Shown: positions 36,331-48,613, numbered from the stretch's first letter. The stretch: DNA of 64,000 nucleotides from Tolypeutes matacus (GCA_026826555.1 JAKSZT010054396.1:15078569-15142568), one strand, 5' to 3'. Notes: a model not told the origin generated them from the letters alone. Made by a program: numbers and translations.

Positions 36331-36645
36331 GGCAAAGTCATAAATCACAGCACTGCACAGTGAAAAGATCTTTAACATTTACTAAGCACTTACTGTGTAC
36401 TATGGGCCAAAGAATCATTTGTTCTTCATATTAACCCTATGAGGTCAACATCACCCCAATTTATAGTTGGAAAAAAGTGTGTGGAGTTAAGTAACTTGCC
36501 TGAGTAAGTGACCCAACTGGGATTCACCAGCCAGTTCCTCCATCCCTGACACCTGGTACTTTTTAGTTAACACTGAATAAACATTTCCTAGCCCTGTCTT
36601 CAAGATTTGGTGCACCAAAAATATCCACTGAATTAACTTCAAGAA
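36331..36645 (-). repeat. MIR fragment
   Basis: 'taagcacttactgtgtacta' at about 36390 and 'agttaagtaacttgcctgag' at about 36485 are MIR in reverse. Confidence 0.65.
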
Positions 36646-37230
36646 CACCTCAGCAGCGGCGCAGTCCCGGCCCCGTGCCCATGGCACCCCCAGCGGCTTG
36701 ACTGTGGGATGGGTGCCCAGCGATGGCAGAGCCATCCCGGCAGAACCCAGGGGCCTGGGCATCGCTGCTGTTGCCACAGCTGGCCAGCCCGCCACCTGCA
36801 CCGCCAGCTCCTCGACAACGGCGTGAGCTGGGGCCCAAGGGGGGTGGGGGGAAGAATGCTGGCACTGACCAGACGTCAGCACACCAGAGCCCTCCTGGTA
36901 ACTTCACTGGTGAGTTTAACAAGCTGTGCTACCAGCTGGGTAGGCAATAATAAAGGGAGGAGCCAGAAGTCAATGGAAACCAAATGGGCAGACCCAAGGA
37001 GAGAGCGAGTGCCATGTGATGGGAGGCAAAGATGCAAGCCAAGGAACCCCAAGGATTGTGGCAAGCCAGCAACCAGAAGGCTACAGACTTCAGGAGAAAG
37101 CATGGTCTTGCTGATGCCTTGAGTTTGAACTTCTAGTCTGTGAAACCACAAGGAGATAGTAAATTCCTGTTATTCAGCCAACCAGTGTGTGATATTTGTC
37201 ACAGCAGCACTGGCAAACTAAGATACATGA
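36646..37230 (+). repeat. GC-rich segment running into an MLT1/MaLR-like LTR end
   Basis: 36650-36870 is GC-rich with several CpG. From about 36960 the sequence resembles the 3' half of MaLR LTRs ('agtctgtgaaaccaca', 'agcactggcaaactaagata'). An open frame at 36709-37122 has no recognisable protein. Confidence 0.55.
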
Positions 37231-37509
37231 CTTTAGGATTATAGTGAGAAGTAAAAGGAGGAACATATATGATGCTTAACATAATTAGTGACATTGAGCA
37301 GTTACTCAATAAATACTAAGAAAAAAAAAAACTCACACAAGACAGGCCTCAGTCTGTAGTACTGAAATCCGATGTAGGGCTTAGCATAAAATAAGAGTAA
37401 AACTAGAAAATGTAATGCATTTGCCCATTTACTTAGAGATGGTGAAATGTATGAGGTGTGTTTTGGCACCTGATCAAGATCTAGGGTAATAGAAATGGAC
37501 AATCCAAAG
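37231..37509. other. Short AT-rich unassigned stretch
   Basis: Nothing recognised. Confidence 0.4.
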
Positions 37510-38395
37510 TGGCAGTTTGAGATTATTTTATGAATCCCAAAAAGAGAAAGATTATGTTTGAAAATTAATATATTCCTCTGGGTGTGATACCCTTTGATTG
37601 TATTAAATTCAGTTGAGGGGCATTTGATTAGATTACCTGTTAAAATTGCTTTCAGAGCTTTTTTTTTTTTTTTTTTTAATCAAACAAAATATTACACAAT
37701 ATATGTGGTTCATAGTAATGCATTCATACAGTATTTGTCCTTTTGTGTCTGGCTTGCTTCACTCAACAGAATGTCCTCCAGGTTCATCCATGTTGCCATA
37801 TGCGTTATGACTTCATTTCTTCTTACAGCTGCATAATTCTACCATGTCAGTAAGGCATGACTCCAGTTGAGTCACTGCCCCCCTTGCTGGGTCTGATATA
37901 AATGGATTCACATGGATAGACACACAGGAAGAGAGAGCTCTGCCATATTTTATCCTGCCATGTGACAGAAAGGAGGAGGCTCAAACAACTGAGACCCCAG
38001 TGAGACATGAGCCATTTTGCCTGATAGCTTACAGCTGAAATCAGGAAAAGAGCAGAATGGCCAAGACTGATACAGAAGGCCCAGAAAGAAACAAGCCCTA
38101 TGCCAGGAGAGAGAGGACCACAGGATCACTTAAGCACGAAGCCTCAAGAGGCTGGCCCAGGAAGCTCAAGAGTAAGAAGAAGCCAGGAGGGGAAGAAAAG
38201 ACCAGGCAGAAATCACTTGCCATCTTGCTTCAACACGTGGCAGCTGACTTTGGTGAGAAAGCACCTCTTATGGTGTCTTGAGTTGAACTTTCCATGGCCT
38301 TGGGACTGTAAACTTTTACCCCCAACAAATCTCCTTTATAAAAGCCAACAGATTTCTGGTACTTTGTATCGGCACCCCTTTGGCAGACTAATACA
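37510..38395 (+). repeat. Solo MaLR-like LTR interrupted by a truncated young L1
   Basis: Starts 'tggcagtttgagatta' and ends 'tttggcagactaataca', the reverse of the LTR at 35277-35917. A minus-strand L1 3' end of about 190 bp sits at about 37660-37850, with poly-T and 'acacaatatatgtggttcat' as in the two large L1 copies. Confidence 0.75.
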
Positions 38396-39490
38396 GGAAC
38401 ACGGTAAACAAAAATATAATTTAAAAAACATTACAGGCCACAAAGAAAAGACTTCAAGTCAAAATAATGGGAAAGGAGGGGAGTGGATGTGGCTCAAGCA
38501 ATTGGGTGCCTGCCTCCCACATGGAAGGTCCTAGGTTCGGTTCCTGGTGCCTCATAAAGAAGAGGAACTGCAATGGCTCAAGCGGTTGGGCACTCACCTC
38601 CCACACGGGAGGTCCCAGATTTGGTTCTCAGTGCCTCCTGAGGAAGACGCACAGACAGATGAGGGAGCCATCTGGGGTGGGTGAGGGGGTATAAAATTTT
38701 TTTAAAAATCGGGAAAGGAAAAACTACCAAAATAGAGTAATTTTAAAGGTTTATATACATTTACATGACCTTATGTTTACAGGTGATTTTATTTATTCAT
38801 TTGACAAGCACTTATTCAGTATTCAATGACAAAGAATACAAGATGAATCAGATATGGTTCCTGTGTGCATAAATGGTTTAGGAGAAAAATGTTTCTATCA
38901 CAAATTGGAGGCATAATGCAGGCCTATTCTTAAATGTATGGTTTGATTCATTATGGTGGTAAGTAATCATACAAGAAAGATACAGGGAAATGGATGTGGC
39001 TCAAGCAGTTGATTGCCTGTCTACCACATAGGATGTCACAGGTTCGGTTCCCAGTGCCTCCTAAAGAAGACAAGCAAGACAACAAGCTGTGGGTTGATGC
39101 AACAAAATAACACAACAAGATGACACAATACAATGACACCACAAGATGACACAATGAGGAAACAGAGACACAACAAGCAGGGAGCAGAGGTGGCTCAAGC
39201 AATTAGGTGCCTCCCTCCCACATGGGAGGTCCCGGGCTCGGTTCCTGATGCCTTCTAAAAAACGAGCAGACACAGAGAACACACAATGAACAGACACAGA
39301 AAGCAGACAGCGAGCGCAAATGAGGAGAGGGGAGAAATAAATACAATAAATCTTTAAAAAAGAAAGAAAGAGGGGGACGGATGTGGCTCATATGGTTGGG
39401 TGTCCATCTCCCATATGGAGGGACCCGGGTTCAATCCCCCGGGACCTCCCGGTTAAAAAAAAAAAAAAAAAAGAAAGAAAAAAGATACAC
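38396..39490 (+). repeat. DAS SINE copies, clustered
   Basis: Units at about 38476-38560, 38565-38690, 38985-39060, 39180-39260 and 39370-39470 on the plus strand, with A/G-rich tails between. 38700-38980 is unassigned. Confidence 0.8.
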
Positions 39491-39815
39491 AACTGTTAGA
39501 AACTGTATGTTTAAGAAATTTAGTGAGATGTGAATTACTTACATGCAACTTAAAGAAAAAAATGAAAGTTCAGAGAAACGCAATGGGAAAACCCTATTAT
39601 CATGTATATAAACGAAAAAGCCCTAATATTGAGTATATGTCTACTTGTTATTTTTTCTCTTCAAGCATGTGGATTGTATTAAAACTGTGATTTTCAAACT
39701 CTCAGGGGACAATGGTGAGCCAGTGGTTATTTGATATCATACCCCCTCAGTTACTCGGGTTCCTTGCCTGTAAGATGAGAAAAGCACACCAGCTTCTCAC
39801 TTCACCTGTAAGGGT
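39491..39815. other. Intergenic, unassigned
   Basis: AT-rich, no features recognised. Confidence 0.4.
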
Positions 39816-40605
39816 GGGTCCGAAGATGTGCACCCTGGTTCCTCAGTTAAGTACAGAATGACTTTATGACCTGACGATCCCACTTCAAGATATGAAAGCA
39901 GGGACTCAAACAGATATTTGCACACCAATGTTTATATTCACAATCGCCCAAAAGATGGAATCAACCCAACTGTCCAACTGATGAATGAATAAATAAAATG
40001 TGGTATATACATACAATGGAATATTGTGGAATGAAGTTCTGATACATGCAACAACATGGATGAACCTTGAAGATACTATGTTGAGTAAAATAAGCCAGTC
40101 ACAAAAGGACAATTATTGTATGATCTCACTGATATGAACTAATTAGAATAAGCAAACTCATAGAGTTACCAGGGGCCAGGGTGGGGGTAGGGAATAGGGA
40201 GTTAATGCTTAAATAGTACAGAGTTTCTGTTTGGGTTGACTGTAAAGTTTTGCTAATGGATGGTGGTGATGGTAGCTCAACATTGTGAACATAATTAACA
40301 GTTCTAAATTATATATGTGAATGTGTTTAAAAGGGGGAAACATTAGGTTGCACATATGTTACTACAATAAAAAAACAACATAGGACTGTACAACACAGTG
40401 AACCCTGTTATAAATGATGGACTATAGTTAAAGTGCAATTGTAAAAATGTTCTTTCATGAATTGTAACAAATGTTCCACACTAATGCAAGGTGTTAATAA
40501 TAGGGTGGTATATGGGGAGTCTGTATTTTATGCATGATTTTTCTGTAAACTTACAACTTCTCTAAAAAAAAAAAAAAAAATTAAAAATTAAAAAAAAAAA
40601 ACACC
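39816..40605 (+). mobile_element. Older L1 3' end (ORF2 C-terminus and 3' UTR)
   Basis: Reads as the ORF2 tail in degraded form ('acacaaaaggacaattattgtatga'-like zone at 40098-40125), then a 3' UTR with 'ggatggtggtgatggtag' and an A tail at about 40562-40600. Confidence 0.8.
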
Positions 40606-41213
40606 AACTCAAATTCAGAGGGAAGTTGTGATGAGTTGGCGCCATCTGCTGATCCCCTTCCTGAATATCAGAATAAAGGAAAAACACCAATAAACAGATA
40701 AGTAATCCTCTAATTGAGGACAAGGTGGGGGGGCTCACCACCATTCCTCAAGGACAGGCCCAGGAGGACAGTGAGCATCTCCCTGTGGTCCCCCTTGTTG
40801 TCCCCACAATGCCAAGGCTGAGCAGTGACTCCCTGTGGGAGGAAGAGGTGGCAATTGGAGGGAGGCTGTAAAAGAGATCTTGAGAAATATACTCACAGGG
40901 TTCCATCAACACAACAATGGGAACAAAGAGTGAGACCTTGGCTCCTACTCCACCTAGGGTTTCTCAAGGTGCAGGTGAGCCCCAGCAGTGGGATGTTTGT
41001 TAAAACTGCACATTTCCAGGCCTCCAGAGTGGGGTCCTGGACTCTATTTTAAACATACACAACAGCTAATTCTTAAACTCCGTGCTATTTGAGTCTTTGG
41101 CCCCATGGTTCTTCCCTGGCTCCCACTCATAGGGCTGATAGGTCTGGGGCTCAGAACCCTTCCAAGGCCAGGTCTCCCCATTCCCTCAGGGACTGTTGCT
41201 CAGAACCTCACAG
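40606..41213. other. Intergenic, mostly unassigned
   Basis: A weak MER5-like stretch near 40995-41055. No gene. Confidence 0.4.
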
Positions 41214-42910
41214 AGGAGTTTGCATTTTTTATTTTATTTTTTATTTTTAACTTTATTTTCTACATTTAATAATTGAAAATATAAACAATTAAAAACTAAA
41301 AAGTAAGCACAGATGAATAAATATATACATTTCTCAATTAAATGTAATGGATACATATAAATTTTTTTTTTTTAATCAAACAATATATTCCACAATATAT
41401 TTGGTTCATAGTAACGCATTCATACAGTATTGTCCTTTTGTGTCTGGCTTGCTTCACTCAATATAATGTCCTCCAGGTTCATCCATGTTGCCATATGCTT
41501 TATGACTTCATTTCTTCTTACAGCTGCATAATATTCCATCGTGTGAATAGAACACAGTTTGTTTATCCATTCTTCTGTTGATGGGCATCTGGGTTGTTTC
41601 CAGCTTTTGGCAATGGTGAATAATGTTGTTATGAACATCGGTGTGCAGATGTCTGTTCGTGTCACTGCTCTCAGTTCCTCTGGGTATATACCCAGTAGTG
41701 GTATTGCAGGGTCACATGGCAAGTCTATATTCAACTTCTTTAGGAACTGCAAAACTGTCCTCCATAGTGGTTGTACCATCCTGCATTCCCACCAACAGTA
41801 AAGAAGTGTTCCTATCTCTCCACATCCTCTCCAACACTTGTAGTTCTCTGTCTTTTTAATAGTGGCCATTCTGATAGGTGTGAAATGATATCTCATTGTA
41901 GTTTTGATTTGCATTTCCCTAATCATGAGTGATGTTGAGCATTTCTTCATGTGTTTTTTTGCCATTTGTATTTCTTCTTTGGAGAAATGTCTATTCAAGT
42001 CTTTGGCCCATTTTTTAATTGGGTCATTTGTCTTTTTATTGTTGAGTTGTAACATCTCTTTATATATCCTGGATATTAAACCCTTATCAGATATGTGATT
42101 TCCAAATATTTTTTCCCATTGAGTTGGCTGCCTTTCGCCCTTCTGACAAAGTCCTATGAGGAGCAAAAGTGTTTAATTTTGAGGAGGTCCCATTTATTTA
42201 CTTTTTCTTTTGTTGCACGTGCTTTGGGTGTGAAGTCCAAGAAACCACCACCTACTACAAGGTCTTGAAGATGTTTCCCTACATTTTCTTCCAGTAGTTT
42301 TATGGTCCTGGCTTCTATATTTAGATCTTTGATCCATTTTGAGTTGATTCTTGTATAGGGGATGAGATAGGGGTCCTCTTTCATTCTTTTGGTTATAGAT
42401 ATCCAGTTCTCCCAACACCATTTGTTGAAGAGACTGTTTTTTCCCATTAGCGTGGGCTTGGTAGGTTTGTCAAAAACCAGTTGACTGTACAGGTGAAGGT
42501 TTATTTTTGGATTCTCAATTCTATTCCACTGATCGATGTGTCTATCTTTATGCCAGTACGATGCTGTTTTGACCACTGTAGCTTTGTAATAGGTTTCAAG
42601 GTCAGGCAGCGAAATTCCTCCCACATTGCTCTTCTTTTTTTAGAATACTTTTGGCTATTTGGGTGCACTTACCCTTCCAGATGAATTTGGTAATTGCCTT
42701 CTCTAATTCTGTAAAGTAAGCTGTTGGGATTTTGATTGGTATTGCATTGAATCTATAAATCAGTTTGGGCAAGATTGACATCTTCACGATATTTATTCTT
42801 CCAATCCATGAACACGGAATGTCTTTCCATTTGTTTAGCTCTTTTTTAAATTCTTTTACCAGTGTTTTGTAGTTTTCTGCATATAGGCCCTGTACTTCTT
42901 TGGTTAAATT

Positions 42911-43122
42911 AACTCCTAGGTATTTTTTTTTTTTTTTAAGATTTTATTTATTTATTCATTTATCCCCCCCTTGCTGCTTGTGCTCACTGGGTCAGCTAAC
43001 CACGCCATGCGGGCGGGTTTGCCTTCACCAGGAGGCCCCGGGAACCGAACCCGGGGCCTCCCACATGGTAAACGGGAGCCCTACTGATTGAGCCACAGCC
43101 GCTTCCCAACTCCTAGGTATTT
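42911..43122 (-). repeat. DAS SINE in L1 ORF2
   Basis: Exact 15-bp duplication 'aactcctaggtattt' at 42911-42925 and 43108-43122. The SINE splits the RT-coding region. Confidence 0.92.
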
Positions 43123-44549
43123 GAGTCTTTTTGTTGCTATTGAAAATGGAATTTCCCCCCTGATTTCCTCCTCAGATTGTTCAGTACTAGTGTACAAAAA
43201 CATTACTGATTTTTGCATGTTGATTTTGTATCCTACCACTTTGCTGAACTCATTTATTAGTTCAAGTAGCTTTGTTGTGCATACTTCAGGATTTTCTAAA
43301 TACAGGATCATGTCATCCACAAACAGTGAGAGTTTTACTTCCTCTTTTCCTGTTTGGACGCCTTTCATTTTTTTGTCTTGTCTAACTGCCCTAGCTAGAA
43401 CTTCTAGTACAATGTTGAATAACAATGGTGACAGTGGGCATCCTTGTCTTGTTCCTGATCTTAGGGGGAAAGCTTTCAACCTTTCCCCATTGAGTATGAT
43501 GTTGGCTGTGGATTTTTCATATATGCCTTTTACCATATTGAGGAATTTTCCTTTTATTCCTATCTTTTGAAGTATTTTCATCAAAAAAGGATGTTGGATT
43601 TTGTCGAATGCCTTTTCTGCATCTATTGAGATGATCATGTGGTTTTTTTTCCTTCAATTTGCTAATGTGGTTTATTACATTGATTGATTTTCTTATGTTG
43701 AACCAGCCTTGCAGACCAGGAACAGATCCCACTTGGTCGTGATGTATAAGTCTTTTGATATGCTGTTGGATTCAATTTGCAAGTATTTTGTTGAGAATTT
43801 TTGCGTCTGTGTTCATTAGAGAGATTGGTCTGTAATTTTCTTTTCTTGTGGAATCTTTATCTGGCTTTGGTATTAGGGTAATGTTGGCTTCATAAAATGT
43901 GTAGGGTAATTTTTTGTCCTCTTCAATTTTTTGGAAGAATTTAAACAGGATTGGTGTTAATTCTTTTAAAAATGCTTGATAGAATTCACCTGTGAAGACA
44001 TCTGGTCTTGGACTTTTCTTTGCTGGGAGATTGTTGATGACGGATTCAATCTCCTTAATTGTGATTGGTTTGTTAAGTTCTTGTATTTCTTGTTGTGTCA
44101 GTGTAGGTTGGTTATGAGTTTCTAGAAATTTGTCCATTTCATCCAGGTTGTCTAGTTTGTTGGCATATAGTTTCTCATAATATCCTCTTATGATTCTTTT
44201 TATTTCTGTGAGGTCATTTGTAATTTCCCCCCTTTCATTTCTGATTGTATTTATTTGCATCTTCTCTTTTTCTTTGTTAGTCTAGCGAGGGGGTTGTCAA
44301 TTTTATTGATCTTCTCAAAGAACCAGCTTCTGGTTTTGTTGATTTTCTCTATTGCTTTTCTGTTCTCATCTTCATTTATTTCTGCTCTAATCTTTATTAT
44401 TTCTTTCCTTCTTTTTGCTTTGGGATTGGTTTGCTGTTCTTTTTCTAGATTCTCAAGTTGTTCAGTTAAATCTTTGAGTTTAGCTCTTTGTTTTTTAATA
44501 TAGGCATTTAGGGCTATAAATTTCCCTCTCAAGACTGCCTTTGCTATAT

Positions 44550-44836
44550 CCCATAAGTTTTTTTTTTTTTCCTTTATTTTTTTTCCCCCATAAGTTTTGT
44601 TTTTTCTTTTTTCTTTCTTTTTTTAAGATTTTATTTATTTATTCATTTATCCCCCCCCCTGCTGCCCGCGCTCGCCGGGCCAGCCAACCACGCCGCGCGG
44701 GCAGGCCCGCCCCCACCAGGAGGCCCCGGGAACCAAACCCGGGGCCTCCCACATGGTAAACGGGAGCCCCACTGATTGAGCCACAGCCGCCTCCCTTTTC
44801 TTTTTTTTTTTTCTTTTTTTTCGCCCATAAGTTTTG
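44550..44836 (-). repeat. DAS SINE plus an extra poly-T stub at one target site in L1 ORF2
   Basis: The word 'cccataagttt' occurs at 44550, 44587 and 44824. Between the first two lies only a poly-T stub of about 25 bp, and between the last two a DAS SINE. The other L1 copy has the word once (reverse complement near 30790). Confidence 0.85.
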
Positions 44837-45000
44837 ATACGTTGTGTTCTCATTTTCATTTGTCTCAATATATTTACTGATTTCACTTGCAATTTCTTCT
44901 TTGACCCACCGAATAATTAGGAGTGTGTTGTTCAGTCTCCACACATTTGCAAATTTACTTTTTTCCTGTCTGTTATTGATTTCTAGTTTCATTCCATTAT

Positions 45001-45400
45001 NNNNNNNNNNNNNNNNNNNNNNNNNNNNNNNNNNNNNNNNNNNNNNNNNNNNNNNNNNNNNNNNNNNNNNNNNNNNNNNNNNNNNNNNNNNNNNNNNNNN
45101 NNNNNNNNNNNNNNNNNNNNNNNNNNNNNNNNNNNNNNNNNNNNNNNNNNNNNNNNNNNNNNNNNNNNNNNNNNNNNNNNNNNNNNNNNNNNNNNNNNNN
45201 NNNNNNNNNNNNNNNNNNNNNNNNNNNNNNNNNNNNNNNNNNNNNNNNNNNNNNNNNNNNNNNNNNNNNNNNNNNNNNNNNNNNNNNNNNNNNNNNNNNN
45301 NNNNNNNNNNNNNNNNNNNNNNNNNNNNNNNNNNNNNNNNNNNNNNNNNNNNNNNNNNNNNNNNNNNNNNNNNNNNNNNNNNNNNNNNNNNNNNNNNNNN
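45001..45400. other. Assembly gap or mask, 400 N
   Basis: Same length and same flanking element positions as the gap in the plus-strand L1. Confidence 0.95.
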
Positions 45401-45697
45401 TTCTGCCCCTTTTCCTTTCTCTTCTCCTTCTGGAACTCCCATGACACATATGTTCTTGCGTTTTGTGTTGTTATTCAACTCTCTGAGCCCTTGCTCAATT
45501 TTCTCCAATCTTTTCTCTGTTCTTTTCTCTCTTCAATTTTAGCTGCTCTGTCTTTGGTATCACTTTTCTTTCTTCTGTCATTTCGAGTCTGCTGTTGTAT
45601 GCTTCAAATGTATTTTTGACTTCACCTATTGTGTCTTTCATTCCCATGAACTCCGTTACTTTTCTGTTCAGGATTTCAAATTCTTCTTTGCGTTCAC

Positions 45698-45819
45698 TCA
45701 ATGACTTCTTTTTTTTTTTTTTTTTACCGGGAGGTCCTGGGGATCGAACCCGGGTCCCTCCATATGGGAGACGGACGCCCAACCAGTTGACCTACATCCG
45801 ATCCCATCAATGACTTCTT
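45698..45819 (-). repeat. DAS SINE in L1 ORF1
   Basis: Exact duplication 'tcaatgacttctt' at 45698-45710 and 45807-45819. Confidence 0.92.
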
Positions 45820-46055
45820 GATGTCATTGATCTCTTTAACTATATTCTCTTTCATCTCATTAATTTGATTTTGAAATTTGTGCTCATCTCACTGATTAGT
45901 TCTTTCAAATTCTGCATCTCTTCTGGGACTTTGCTGTATTCCTTTTCTTGGGCCGTGTCTTCTATTTTCTTAGTATGGCTCGTAATTTTTTGCTGGTGCT
46001 TAGGCATCTGGTTAGGTTGTATTTTACTTAGATGCTCAATCTCTTTCTCTTTCAT
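45820..46055 (-). pseudogene. L1 ORF1 N-terminal part
   Basis: Minus-strand open frame from 46055 with the PKHQQKITSHTKK start region seen in the plus-strand copy. A frameshift near 45860 breaks it. Confidence 0.8.
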
Positions 46056-47273
46056 GGGGTTTTAGTGGCAGGAGGCTGTGAGTTACCACAGGTCTTTGAT
46101 TTTTGGCTCAACCTTGATTGTTAGGATTGTTCTGCTGGTTGCCCAAAACTGGGCATCGGACCAGTAATGGGTTGCAGTGTCGTTTCCTAGGGCCTTGGGC
46201 AGGGAGGCTATAGAGGCCAGGAAAAGCCTCTCCTACTTATTAATTTTCTTATATGCACTTCCTTGGTCTGCCAGGAGATGGCGCTTGTTGGCAGCTCTCA
46301 ATTCAATGCCTGATTGGAGCGTATTTGTTGTGACACAGGCCAGATCAATGTGGTAGATCTTCCTGTCTGGGAGCTAAGAGCCTTGTAATTCAAAGTTTCT
46401 GAGACCGTTCTCCAGACTTCTCTCATAGCGCCCCCCTTTTCCCAGCTAGGAAATATTTCCACTCCCTTCTGAGTCCACAACAATCAGTCCCTGTTAGTAG
46501 AGGAGGAGATTGGGAGGTTTGCATATCTTTAGCCCCTTGCAGGCTCCAAGGCAAACAATGGCGCAGCCCCACCCGGCCTGGAAGGGCTCTGGGGATAGGG
46601 CAGACCAAACCTGGGAGTCAAAAGCAGGGTCAGCCCCATGCTCTCTCCCCCCTCTCCCGTGGAGTCCTCAACAATTAGTCCAGGCTAGAAGAGAGGGAGG
46701 TTGTGAAGGTCGGATTTCCCCAGTCCTTCCTAGGCTCCCAGGGCAAACCGCCGTGTGGAAGGGTCCGTGGGGCTCCGCAGCCCAAATTTACAGGTCGGAA
46801 CCTGAGTCAGCCTAAGGCTGTGTCCCTCTCACTCCCCTTTCCGGGAGTGGTAGATCCCTGGAGCCCCCTTTGTCTGTGGTCGCAGGCCCAGAGGCCCGAG
46901 AATTCTAAAGAGTGTGGGGGAGGGTGCCGGCAGCAGCAGAAGCTGCTTCTTCCAACTCACGGTTCTGTTGTCGCGATTTCCCTCTTCTGAACCTCTCTTC
47001 TCTGGGTGGTGTGCAGCCTTCACTTGCTGTCCTAAACCCTAGAAGATCTTTTTCGGGGCTGTTTCAGCCTGTCCTCTAGCTATTTTTCTGGAGAAGAGAT
47101 TCCCGTGTCTTACTAGTCTGCCATCTTCCCGGAAGTTCTCAGGAGTTTACATTTTAACAGAGGAATCACACCTATTCATTTCCACAAATAAACCAGAACA
47201 TCTCCTGATTCCAGCATTCTAGCACTGAAAATATATTACTAAGCCCCACTCCAGACGATTTTATCAAAACCTT

Positions 47274-47377
47274 TAGGAGCAGATGTGGCTCAAGCAGTTG
47301 AGTACTCACCTCCCACATGGGAGGTCCTGGGTTTGGTTCCTGGTACCTCCTGAAAAAACAAACAAACAAATAAACTA
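47274..47377 (+). repeat. DAS SINE monomer
   Basis: 'gcagatgtggctcaagcag' to 'ggttcctggtacctcc', with an (AAAC)n tail that is the landing place of the adjoining LTR. Confidence 0.85.
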
Positions 47378-47788
47378 TGTTAGAGTTTCCCCCTTAGGAG
47401 GTTTGCAATAATTGACAGGTCATAGGACTGTGAATCAATGCCCCTGTGGCATAGGTTGAAGAAAGGCAATCTTCAGCCATAACCCACCTAACCAATTGAG
47501 CAAGGCATCACTGGAGCAGATAAGGACCACACCCCGGCTGGGCCCAAACACCACCAACCCCTCCCACATTCCAAGATCTCCTAGCCCACTTCCCTCTGGC
47601 CATTTGGCCCCAGGCTGTACTCCGGTTTCCCTGCCTATTGATGTACTATATAAATCCATATCCACCACCCTCTGGAGGTGGGCTGAAGTCTATTCTTCAG
47701 ACCCCCTATGTTGGGAGAGCTTCCCAATAAACTTCTTGCCTACAATCCTCAGTCACTGTGTCCCAGTGAGCGCTGTTTTTCTCTAACA
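47378..47788 (+). repeat. Solo class I ERV LTR, 411 bp
   Basis: Perfect 8-bp inverted ends TGTTAGAG and CTCTAACA. A TATA box near 47647 (tactatataaatcc) and AATAAA at about 47726 lie in the normal U3/R positions. No internal sequence follows, so it is a solo LTR. A target duplication is not clear in the A-rich flanks. Confidence 0.8.
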
Positions 47789-47811
47789 TAAACAAACAAA
47801 CTAAGCTAACT

Positions 47812-47910
47812 CAGGGAAGCCGATGTGGCTCAGTGGTTGAGTGCTGGTTTCCCACATACAAGGTCCTGGGTTCAATCCCTGGCCCCTGGTACCTCAAAAC
47901 AAAGCCTATA
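47812..47910 (+). repeat. DAS SINE monomer
   Basis: 'gggaagccgatgtggctcag' to 'tggcccctggtacctc'. Confidence 0.85.
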
Positions 47911-48610
47911 GGGGAGGAGCCTAGGTGTATTTTAGCATACACCCAAGAGATTCTTAAGAGAAGGCAGGATGGGAAATTACTGCCTTAATGGAATGGTAGC
48001 TTTTTAGTTCCTGATGTGAGATAATTCTGGGTAGAAGGTGGAGCTTCTGCAGACCCCTAAAATCTCACCAACTTTGGGAGAATGCTGAAGCCAAGTAATG
48101 GAAACAGTAGGGGAGACTTGAGTTTGAGTCCTGATTCTGCTGTGAACTTGGCAAGTCACTTAATTCTTCTGCCTTGATATTCTCAGATTGCCTGGCAGTA
48201 ATGAAAATACCTCTTTGGGTTGCTGTGAGAATCAGATGAGTGTGTGGATGTGAAAACACTTTGTAAAGTTCTGTACAATATTATTAGTATTATCTTCATT
48301 CCCACACTACCTTCAGACAAAAAATACTTGCTTTGAGTTCTTGCTACATGCCTGGCAGTATCAATGTCTGAAGGATCAGTATTCAGCCATGAGAAGATAT
48401 GCCTTTATTTGGAAGATACAGTGATTCCAGAGAAAGAGGCATGGCTCTCTGCGAGGTTGTACCAAATTTCTGGTAGGAGAGAAAGTGAGATTTTTATGTT
48501 TATCCAAAGGAGTCTTGAGTTAAAAGAGAAAAAATTGAGAGTTTTAAAATCAGGAGACTTGGCTCTGTTACTCTCCCTGCTTCTGACTTATGTGACTTTG
48601 AAGAAAGCAC
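47911..48610 (+). repeat. MIR copy in otherwise unassigned DNA
   Basis: MIR at about 48095-48290 ('tcctgattctgctgtgaac', 'gggttgctgtgagaatcag'). An 86-codon open frame at 48364-48624 has no recognisable product. Confidence 0.6.
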
Positions 48611-48613
48611 CCC

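Larger units (their letters stand above)
41214..47155 (-). mobile_element. Young LINE-1, minus strand, near full length, with three SINE insertions and a 400-N gap
   Basis: Bounded by 'aggagttt(g/a)catttt' (41214-41228 and 47141-47155), a 15-bp target-site duplication with one mismatch. Reading in reverse: 5' UTR 47140 to about 46040, ORF1 to the gap at 45400, gap 45400-45001, ORF2 from 45000 to about 41420, 3' UTR to about 41229. ORF2 includes the RT palm (FVDD-type motif within 43081-43638) but is broken by several frameshifts and by SINEs at 42926-43107, about 44561-44822 and 45711-45806. It is inactive. Confidence 0.88.

Noticed and set aside
36709..37122. A 137-codon open frame in a GC-rich patch
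   Set aside because: No domain or signal peptide; it overlaps a MaLR-like LTR end.
44639..45542. Long open frames on both strands across the second gap
   Set aside because: The same artefact of 400 N inside an L1; one of them also runs into a DAS SINE.
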